The notes under the pieces are model-generated. The model was not told the DNA's origin and did not search any database. It saw nothing but the letters and a program-made list of their open reading frames with translations. DNA of 7,963 nucleotides from Chloroflexota bacterium (GTDB lineage: Bacteria > Chloroflexota > Dehalococcoidia > Dehalococcoidales > WRFJ01): positions 1 to 7,963 of the forward strand of contig WRFJ01000034.1 of the NCBI GenBank assembly GCA_009778865.1, read 5' to 3'. Within the stretch, counting starts at the first letter, position 1. The number at the start of each line of letters is the position of its first letter. Shown in pieces: positions 1-4,886 of the stretch. The position numbers were made by a program, and so were the translations under genes.

Positions 1-369
1 AATATCTTTTTTAGATTCGCTGTAAGGAGCAAAATTATGAAGCTGGCCTATATTCTTGCTATTGAAAGTATCAGCTAAAATATAACCATCGGCATCAGTA
101 ACAATAAGATGTAAAGGACGGCCACGATTATCAACAGCAACGGCTTCTAAGCGGCTTTGCAGATTATCCCAGTTATGATCTGTAACATACACCATAAAAA
201 CTTCGGCTTCCAAGACTTTATTGTAAGCATCGGTTGCTTGTTGGAATGAATTTTGTATGCTGTCATTAGTGATAAAATATAATATGGCTGCCACCGCCAC
301 CAACACTACCGCAGCGATAATAAAGAAAGCAGCAATCAAACGATATTGCAGACTTTTATATGTTTTCAT
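1..369 (-). CDS. Sensor histidine kinase, N-terminal part (partial)
   Basis: This reading frame runs leftward from an ATG at 369-367 and stays open to the window edge (123 codons), so only the sensor end is visible. The protein starts with a short basic cytoplasmic stretch (MKTYKSLQYR), followed by one hydrophobic helix at about residues 11-33. An extracytoplasmic segment follows. Its pattern HNWDNLQSRL (65-74), then LIVTDADGYILADT (88-101) and a later IG (107-108), resembles the sensor domains of membrane histidine kinases of the BaeS/PhoR-like class. The second membrane helix, HAMP and kinase core would lie beyond the window. It follows the response regulator on the same strand with an 11-nt gap, so the two are almost certainly one operon and a cognate pair. 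No strong ribosome binding site is seen, so translational coupling to the regulator is likely. The ligand cannot be told from the sequence. That it is a histidine kinase is inferred from the pairing and sensor pattern, because the catalytic domain is not in view. Confidence 0.8.
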   Translation of the reverse strand, partial: MKTYKSLQYRLIAAFFIIAAVVLVAVAAILYFITNDSIQNSFQQATDAYNKVLEAEVFMVYVTDHNWDNLQSRLEAVAVDNRGRPLHLIVTDADGYILADTFNSKNIGQLHNFAPYSESKKDI

Positions 370-380
370 ATATTTTAAAC

Positions 381-1064
381 TTAATGCTCTGTAAATTTAT
401 AGCCAGCACCGTATATTGTTTGAATATATTTAGGTTTTTTGTAATTGTCTTCAATTTTTTTGCGGATATTTAAGATATGCACGTCTATAGTACGATCAAA
501 ACCATGGAAATCATAACCCATAGTACGCTCAATGAGTTCAGAGCGCGAAAAAACTCTGTCCGGCTCTGTGGCTAAAACCTGCAAGATCTTAAATTCTATA
601 GTAGTAAGCTTAGCATCTTTACTAGCTACTGTAACTTTACGTGCCAGTGCATCTATAATAATATCGCCACGCACTAATTTATCCACTCCACGCTCACCAG
701 GCATGCGACGTAATATTACACGCACTCTAGCGACTAACTCTCTGGGCGAGAAAGGTTTAGTCATATAATCATCAGCACCATTTTCCAGACCGGCAATCTT
801 ATCCTCATCGGTAATTTTGGCAGTAAGCATGATTATGGGTACATCAGAAAATTCTCTGATTTCGCGGCATACTTCTATACCGTCTTTTTTAGGCAGCATA
901 AGATCTAAAACAATAATATCTGGGCTATTGGCTTTAGCTAAAGCTATTGCCTCATCACCGTCATAAGCAGTGAATATTTTGTATCCGTCTCTTTTAAGAT
1001 ATAAAGAAACAAGTTCAACAATCTTAACATCGTCATCTACAACTAAAACTTTTTTATTGACCAT
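381..1064 (-). CDS. OmpR/PhoB-family response regulator
   Basis: A 227-residue DNA-binding response regulator. The receiver domain (about 4-118) has the acidic triad DDD (10-12), the phospho-accepting Asp54 in LDLMLP, the switch Thr81 and the conserved Lys103 in TKPF. The C-terminal winged-helix domain (about 130-225) ends in the typical YGAGYKF. Both domains are full length with no missing key residues. The start at 1064 is supported by GGAG (1073-1070 on the minus strand) five bases upstream. It is transcribed divergently from the PhoB-like regulator and is followed after 11 nt by its probable kinase partner. It resembles many regulators of envelope or stress response in Bacillota. Its targets cannot be named from sequence. 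Because it sits next to the phosphate locus, cross-regulation is possible but not shown. Confidence 0.93.
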   Translation of the reverse strand: MVNKKVLVVDDDVKIVELVSLYLKRDGYKIFTAYDGDEAIALAKANSPDIIVLDLMLPKKDGIEVCREIREFSDVPIIMLTAKITDEDKIAGLENGADDYMTKPFSPRELVARVRVILRRMPGERGVDKLVRGDIIIDALARKVTVASKDAKLTTIEFKILQVLATEPDRVFSRSELIERTMGYDFHGFDRTIDVHILNIRKKIEDNYKKPKYIQTIYGAGYKFTEH

Positions 1065-1257
1065 TTTTACTCCATCCGTTATGTTATTTATAATTTATTA
1101 ATAAATTCATACTATAGAAAATAAATAAAGAAATTATTAATTTATTTATATTAAATATAACTCAAAACAACAACAAAAGTAAGTCTTTTAAAAATAATTT
1201 TTGAAACATGCCTATGATACCATATATAATGAACAATATAAACGAGGTGAATAAAAT
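1065..1257. promoter_or_regulatory. Divergent intergenic region with AT-rich palindromes
   Basis: These 193 bases separate two divergently transcribed response regulator genes and must hold promoters for both operons. The region is extremely AT-rich. Two perfect palindromes stand out: AATTTATTAATAAATT at 1092-1107, and TTATATT-A-AATATAA at 1146-1160. A possible minus-strand -10 (TATAGT, 1116-1111) lies between them. Its best -35 match is poor (TTAATA, 1140-1135), so that promoter is weakly supported and may need an activator. In such AT-rich DNA, palindromes of this size can arise by chance, so an operator role is only a suggestion. Confidence 0.45.
1201..1230 (+). promoter_or_regulatory. Sigma-70/SigA-type promoter of the phoB-phoR operon
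   Basis: TTGAAA (1201-1206) and TATAAT (1225-1230) are separated by 18 bp, giving 5/6 and 6/6 matches to the vegetative consensus. Transcription would begin near 1237. A good ribosome binding site, GAGGTGA (1244-1250), lies 7 nt before the ATG at 1258. This suggests a basal, housekeeping level of the regulator independent of phosphate activation. Confidence 0.7.
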
Positions 1258-1947
1258 ATGTGCGCCAAAATATTGCTAGCCGAAGACGACCCTGCCCTGC
1301 AGGAGATTATGCGCTACAATTTGCAAAAAGAAGAGCATACAGTGTCTGTTTTTGATAACGGCCGCACAGCTCTAGATGCTTTTAATCAAAAAGAACCTGA
1401 CCTTTTAATATTAGACATCATGATGCCCGGCATAGATGGCTTAAGTTTGATGCGCGAAGTACGCAAAAAGAGTAATGTACCAATTATAATGGTCACCGCC
1501 AAAGGTGAAGAGATAGATAAAGTAGTAGGCTTTGAAATAGGTGCTGACGATTATATAACCAAACCCTTCTCTATTAAAGAGTTTGTAGCTAGAGTACGTG
1601 CCATTTTGCGCCGTATGGATATGAACAATAATGAAAACGCTAAAGAAGAAATAGTGCAAAGCGGTAATCTTAAATTAGACATTTCCCGTCACGAAACTCG
1701 TTTAAACAACCACGAAATAACTTTGCGCAGTAAAGAATTTGACTTGCTGTATTATATGATGCTTAACAAGGGCTTGGCTTTATCAAGAGATACCATATTA
1801 GAAAGAGTGTGGGGGTTTGAATACCCAGGCGACACCCGCACAGTAGATGTGCATATGCGCTGGCTGCGCGAAAAAATAGAGCAGAATCCGCAAAATCCGG
1901 TAAGATTGTTGACTATACGTGGCGTAGGCTATAAATTTAGTGAATAA
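1258..1947 (+). CDS. phoB: PhoB/PhoP-like phosphate response regulator
   Basis: A 229-residue OmpR-family regulator. The receiver domain (about 3-118) carries the acidic pair Asp10-Asp11, phospho-accepting Asp53 in LDIMMP, Thr80 and Lys102 in TKPF. The winged-helix domain (about 130-228) has the TVDVHMRWLREKIE recognition region and ends RGVGYKFSE. The ATG at 1258 has a well-placed GAGGTGA and a strong upstream promoter. The 3' end overlaps the PhoR-like kinase gene by 8 nt. The assignment to phosphate control (called PhoB in enterics, PhoP in Bacillus) rests on gene order: regulator, kinase, then the pst-phoU operon. The sequence alone would allow other members of the family. In the known pathway, phosphorylation by PhoR under phosphate limitation lets the dimer activate pst and other Pho genes. 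Relative to the first regulator at 381-1064 it is clearly a different paralogue, not a recent duplicate. Confidence 0.88.
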   Translation: MCAKILLAEDDPALQEIMRYNLQKEEHTVSVFDNGRTALDAFNQKEPDLLILDIMMPGIDGLSLMREVRKKSNVPIIMVTAKGEEIDKVVGFEIGADDYITKPFSIKEFVARVRAILRRMDMNNNENAKEEIVQSGNLKLDISRHETRLNNHEITLRSKEFDLLYYMMLNKGLALSRDTILERVWGFEYPGDTRTVDVHMRWLREKIEQNPQNPVRLLTIRGVGYKFSE

Positions 1948-3331
1948 TCAAATGTTTAAAACTTTGCGGGCCCGTATTTTATGGCCCATTTTGATAACAG
2001 TGTTGATAGCCTGTGTATGCGCAGCAGTACTTATTATAGCTTATATAAAATATCAGCATGAGTTGAGCAACTACATAGTAGCTATAGTATTTAGCATAAT
2101 GCTGTGCGTAGCTTTAGCAACGACACTGATAACTTTGAGTGTGGCTAACACTGTCGTTAAACCTATCAAAAGACTGCGCGATGTTTCAGCTAAAATGTCA
2201 GAAGGACAATTTGCGCAGGCTGTATTAGAAGAAACCGGTAAAGACGAAATAGGTGAAATCTCTACACACTTTAACGAAATGGGTCGAAATCTGCAAAAGA
2301 CCATCAATATAGCCCAATCTGAACAAAAAAAACTGGAGGCTATTATTAATAAAATGGCTGACGGTCTTATCTTAATTGATGACAACAGTTGTATCCAACT
2401 CATTAATAAATCGGCTCGTAAAATATTTAATATGCCCAGCCAAAGCGTGGGACAAGAATTAAATAAAATTTTACCGGAATATGAAATAGCGTCTATAGCC
2501 CAGTCTGCCATATCAGAAAACAACGAGCGAGAGCGACACTTTGACCTGCCTTCCGGCCGTTCTATACACCTTATAGCAGTACCATTAATGTTTGATGAGC
2601 GTAAGGGCGCTTTACTTTTGTTTCAGGATCTAAGCGAAGTACACTCTCTGCAAACTATTAAAAGAGATTTCTTAGCCAATCTGGCACATGACATGCGCAC
2701 TCCTATTGCCACTATTAAGGCTTCGGCCGAAACACTAAGCGAGGGCGCTTTAAAAGACGAGGTAGCCGCTCCTATATTTTTAGAACACATAGATTCGGCG
2801 GCCGATAAAATGGCACAAATAGTTGACGAAATTATAGATCTTTCACACTTAGAAAGCGGAGAAGTGCAGGTACAATGGGAAGAAATGAGTGCCGCCAGCC
2901 TACTTAATGATATTTCTAAAGGCATACGTAATGCTGCCGAACGTAAAAATATTAATTTATCGGTAGAAGTTAAGCCGGATTTTGTTTTTCAAGCTGACAG
3001 CGGCCGTTTAAAGCAAGCTTTAAATAATTTGGCGCACAATGCGTTAAAATTTACTGACGAAAGCGGATCTATTATATTCAAAGCTCGACAGGACATCGGA
3101 TTAAACAACGTTTTCAGCGTATACAATACCGGTCAAGGCTTAAATGCCAAAGATATTGAGCGAGTATTTGAGCGTTTTTACAAAGCCGACAAATCCAGAG
3201 CCAACAGTGGTACCGGCCTGGGCTTAGCCATCGTTAAACATATTGCTAGCCTGCATGGCGGACGTGCTTGGGCTAACAGCATATATGATGAATACGCCGA
3301 GTTCTTCATTTTTATTCCGCACTATAATTAA
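1940..3331 (+). CDS. phoR: PhoR-like sensor histidine kinase
   Basis: A 463-residue membrane kinase with, in order: TM1 (about 13-36), an outside loop of only about nine residues (37-45), TM2 (about 46-69), HAMP linker (about 70-122), PAS domain (about 130-230), HisKA with phospho-accepting His250 in LAHDMRTP, and a C-terminal ATPase domain. That domain has an N box with Asn363 and Asn367, an F box (FERFY, 410-414) and a G2 box (GTGLGLAIVKHI, 424-435). The G1 box reads NTGQG (396-400), with Asn where Asp is usual. The chosen GTG start (1940) overlaps the regulator's stop by 8 nt. An ATG at 1952 is an alternative with a 4-nt gap, and neither has a clear ribosome binding site, which fits translational coupling. 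In E. coli PhoR the short outside loop and the PAS domain go with sensing through Pst and PhoU, and both features are present here. It would phosphorylate the upstream regulator when phosphate is scarce. Confidence 0.88.
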   Translation: MNNQMFKTLRARILWPILITVLIACVCAAVLIIAYIKYQHELSNYIVAIVFSIMLCVALATTLITLSVANTVVKPIKRLRDVSAKMSEGQFAQAVLEETGKDEIGEISTHFNEMGRNLQKTINIAQSEQKKLEAIINKMADGLILIDDNSCIQLINKSARKIFNMPSQSVGQELNKILPEYEIASIAQSAISENNERERHFDLPSGRSIHLIAVPLMFDERKGALLLFQDLSEVHSLQTIKRDFLANLAHDMRTPIATIKASAETLSEGALKDEVAAPIFLEHIDSAADKMAQIVDEIIDLSHLESGEVQVQWEEMSAASLLNDISKGIRNAAERKNINLSVEVKPDFVFQADSGRLKQALNNLAHNALKFTDESGSIIFKARQDIGLNNVFSVYNTGQGLNAKDIERVFERFYKADKSRANSGTGLGLAIVKHIASLHGGRAWANSIYDEYAEFFIFIPHYN

Positions 3332-3374
3332 AGATTAGATTTGCCTAAAAATTAGATTTTAACTTCGATTTAAT

Positions 3375-3437
3375 AAAAGTCTCGAAATATACCAAATTTC
3401 AGATTTGTAAAACTACAAGAAGACTTTTTTATTTTTT
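3375..3437 (+). terminator. Possible branched terminator after phoR
   Basis: An outer stem AAAAGTCT (3375-3382) pairs with AGACTTTT (3421-3428) and encloses two small hairpins: GAAAT/ATTTC (3384-3388 with 3396-3400) and TTTGTA/TACAAG (3404-3409 with 3414-3419, one G-T pair). The T-rich tract TTTTTTATTTTTT (3425-3437) follows. Position downstream of phoR and the U-rich tail suggest transcription termination. All stems are AT-rich and the branched form is unusual, so confidence is limited. Confidence 0.4.
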
Positions 3438-3488
3438 ACAGATATTTAACAAGCCCATAATAAACAGTTAAAGAAACAGCTTTATACT
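3435..3488 (+). promoter_or_regulatory. Candidate PhoP-box array and -10 upstream of mgsA
   Basis: TTTACA (3435-3440) and TTAACA (3446-3451) lie exactly 11 bp apart. Two weaker repeats continue the phase: ATAATA (3457-3462) and TTAAAG (3468-3473). Bacillus subtilis PhoP binds TT(A/T/C)A(C/T)A repeats with 11-bp phasing, typically four of them between about -60 and -20. A -10-like TATACT at 3483-3488 would put the transcription start near 3495, and the four repeats would then span about -60 to -22. An alternative -10 is CATAAT (3456-3461). The local AT-richness makes single matches cheap, so the phasing is the evidence. Confidence 0.4.
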
Positions 3489-3495
3489 GTAGGTA

Positions 3496-3897
3496 ATGGA
3501 TAAAAAAGAAATAAAACCAACAAAAATTGTCATGGCCCTAATAGCTCATGACAATAAAAAAGATGATATAGTGGCTTTTGCCACTGTCCATCAAAAAACT
3601 CTGGGCGAAATGACTCTTTATGCTACCGGCACTACCGGCCTACGCATCAATGAAAGCACCGGCCTGCAAGTGCAACGCTTACAAAGCGGTCCTTTGGGCG
3701 GCGACCAGCAAATAGGTTCTATGGTAGCTTCCGATCAAATGAACGCCATTATCTTTTTGCGTGATCCGTTAACCGCTCAGCCTCACGAACCAGACATTAC
3801 CGCCCTGCTTAGAGTGTGTGATGTCCATAATATACCAGTAGCCACCAATTTGAAAACCGCTGAAGCTTTAATAGATTATTTAAACAAGCAAATCTAA
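3496..3897 (+). CDS. mgsA: Methylglyoxal synthase
   Basis: A 133-residue cytosolic enzyme converting dihydroxyacetone phosphate to methylglyoxal and inorganic phosphate, the entry to the methylglyoxal bypass of glycolysis. Recognition is strong: ALIAHD (14-19), LYATGTTG (41-48), SGPLGGDQQIG (64-74), FLRDPLTAQPHEPD (87-100) and IPVATN are the family hallmarks. They include the equivalents of E. coli His19 (His18), catalytic Asp71 (Asp70), Asp91 (Asp90), His98 (His97) and Asp101 (Asp100). Length is close to the Bacillus form and shorter than the E. coli form. The ATG at 3496 is the only good start in frame before the conserved core, but its only Shine-Dalgarno-like bases (AGG, 3491-3493) are too close, so initiation may be weak or leaderless. 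It lies between phoR and pstS and is followed by a terminator. Known E. coli MgsA is inhibited by phosphate, so a place in the phosphate regulon makes metabolic sense. Confidence 0.96.
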   Translation: MDKKEIKPTKIVMALIAHDNKKDDIVAFATVHQKTLGEMTLYATGTTGLRINESTGLQVQRLQSGPLGGDQQIGSMVASDQMNAIIFLRDPLTAQPHEPDITALLRVCDVHNIPVATNLKTAEALIDYLNKQI

Positions 3898-3918
3898 AAA
3901 AGCCGAAGGCGGTTTTTT
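3896..3918 (+). terminator. Intrinsic terminator after mgsA
   Basis: Beginning in the mgsA stop codon, AAAAAA (3896-3901) and CCG (3903-3905) pair with CGG (3910-3912) and TTTTTT (3913-3918), leaving a 4-nt loop AAGG and a single bulged G at 3902. A short GC-capped stem ending in a run of T is the form of a Rho-independent terminator. With only three GC pairs in register, read-through into pstS is plausible. Confidence 0.65.
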
Positions 3919-3938
3919 CTTAACTAAAAATAGTTGAG
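3919..3938. repeat. Inverted repeat upstream of pstS
   Basis: CTTAACTA (3919-3926) and TAGTTGAG (3931-3938) form an 8-bp inverted repeat with one T-G mismatch around AAAA. It directly follows the mgsA terminator and overlaps the best -35-like hexamer for pstS (TTGAGA, 3934-3939). No convincing -10 follows at a standard distance; TAGGTA (3956-3961) is the nearest. It may be an operator for pstS or an extension of the termination structure. I do not find a clean 11-bp-phased PhoP-box pair in this gap. Confidence 0.4.
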
Positions 3939-3988
3939 AAAAATCTTAAATAATTTAGGTATTAAAAAATGAGGAGATAAAAAATAAA

Positions 3989-4819
3989 ATGAACAAAAGA
4001 ACCAAGGTATTGATCAGTTTGTTGGCAGTAGGCATATTGACCGGCTCTCTTTTTTTGGGAGCTTGTGACGACAAAAATAATGGGGAGCCACAGCAACGTT
4101 TTAATGTATCTTTAGCCGGCTCTACTACTGTACAACCTCTAGCCGAAGAATTAGCATTAGTTTTTGAAGGCAAAAACAAGAATTACAATATAATTGTAGG
4201 AGCCGGTGGTTCATCGGTAGGTATTTCATATGCCACTAACGGCACATGTGATATCGGCATGGTATCGCGCGAAGTTAAACAAAGTGAACTGGATGGTGGT
4301 TTATACGCCTATATTATAGCTTACGACGGTATTGCCATCATTGTACACAAAGATCTTAATATAAACAATCTCACCAGACAGCAGATCCAAGATATCTTCA
4401 GTGGCGCAATTACCAACTGGCAAGCAGTTGGCGGTCCCAATCAAACTATTACTGTAGTTTGTCGTGAAGAGAGTAGCGGCACTCACGAAGCTTTTGTTAC
4501 CCTAGCCATGGATGGCAAGTCAGTCACTAATAGTGCTATACTACAAAATGCTAACGGCTCCTTAAAGATGTCTGTAGCAAGCACTACAGGTGCAATCGGT
4601 TACCTCTCTATGGGTTACTTAGATAATACAGTTAAAGCAGTTAACGTAGACGGCGTAGCTCCCACTATAGCTAATGTAAAAAACAACACTTACACTTTAC
4701 AGCGTCCCCTATGTTTAGTTACTAAAGGCCAGGCTACCGGCGCTGCCAAAACTTTTATTGACTTTATTTTAAGTGCCGAAGGTCAGGCTATCGTAGCTAA
4801 AGACTATATTGCTGTATAA
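3989..4819 (+). CDS. pstS: Phosphate-binding lipoprotein of the Pst transporter
   Basis: A 276-residue extracytoplasmic phosphate receptor that delivers phosphate to the PstC-PstA channel. The N-terminus is a lipoprotein signal: basic MNKRTK, a hydrophobic stretch (7-23) and the lipobox LGAC with Cys26 as the lipid-modified residue. Phosphate-site motifs of the family are visible: AGSTTVQP (43-50), GAGGSSVGI (71-79), IGMVSRE (89-95) and REESSGTHEAF (159-169). The sequence WQAVGGPNQTI (144-154) is also typical. It is shorter than E. coli PstS but usual for Bacillota. GAGGAG (3971-3976) lies 12 nt before the ATG, a slightly long spacing. Asp follows the lipid-anchored Cys, which in diderm bacteria would favour inner-membrane retention and in monoderms has no known effect. 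It is the first gene of the pst operon and is separated from pstC by a large perfect palindrome. Confidence 0.96.
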   Translation: MNKRTKVLISLLAVGILTGSLFLGACDDKNNGEPQQRFNVSLAGSTTVQPLAEELALVFEGKNKNYNIIVGAGGSSVGISYATNGTCDIGMVSREVKQSELDGGLYAYIIAYDGIAIIVHKDLNINNLTRQQIQDIFSGAITNWQAVGGPNQTITVVCREESSGTHEAFVTLAMDGKSVTNSAILQNANGSLKMSVASTTGAIGYLSMGYLDNTVKAVNVDGVAPTIANVKNNTYTLQRPLCLVTKGQATGAAKTFIDFILSAEGQAIVAKDYIAV

Positions 4820-4843
4820 CTAAGAAAGAAAGTAGTCAAAAAC

Positions 4844-4886
4844 ATGCACTCTCAGGAGGTTACATTGTAACCTCCTGAGAGTGCAT
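4844..4886. repeat. Perfect 20-bp inverted repeat between pstS and pstC
   Basis: Left arm 4844-4863 and right arm 4867-4886 are exact reverse complements around the 3-nt spacer ATT, so the transcript would form a 20-bp hairpin of high stability. The left arm contains AGGAGGT (4854-4860), a perfect Shine-Dalgarno sequence. The right arm contains the complementary ACCTCCT (4870-4876) and covers the GTG (4881) candidate start of pstC. The element is bounded on both sides by AAAAAC (4838-4843 and 4887-4892), as a target duplication would be. No T-run follows on the plus strand, so it is not an ordinary terminator for pstS. On the minus strand a GTTTTT does follow, but no minus-strand gene needs it. 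Likely roles are mRNA processing or stabilisation of pstS transcript and control of pstC translation. Confidence 0.95.

Noticed and set aside
2071..2925. Minus-strand open frames of 100-150 codons inside phoR
   Set aside because: They lie antisense to a frame with complete, ordered histidine kinase motifs and show no family features of their own.
3334..3359. Direct repeat ATTAGATTT at 3334-3342 and 3351-3359 after phoR
   Set aside because: Short, AT-rich and spaced 17 bp without further copies; chance is the simplest explanation.
4844..4870. An 8-codon ORF (ATG 4844 to TAA 4868) as a leader peptide
   Set aside because: No ribosome binding site precedes it and the codons show no regulatory run. 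It arises within the palindrome arms and is mentioned only as part of the hairpin.
4844..4886. The pstS-pstC palindrome as an ordinary intrinsic terminator for pstS
   Set aside because: The right arm is followed by AAAAAC rather than a T-run on the plus strand, so the usual Rho-independent form is absent.
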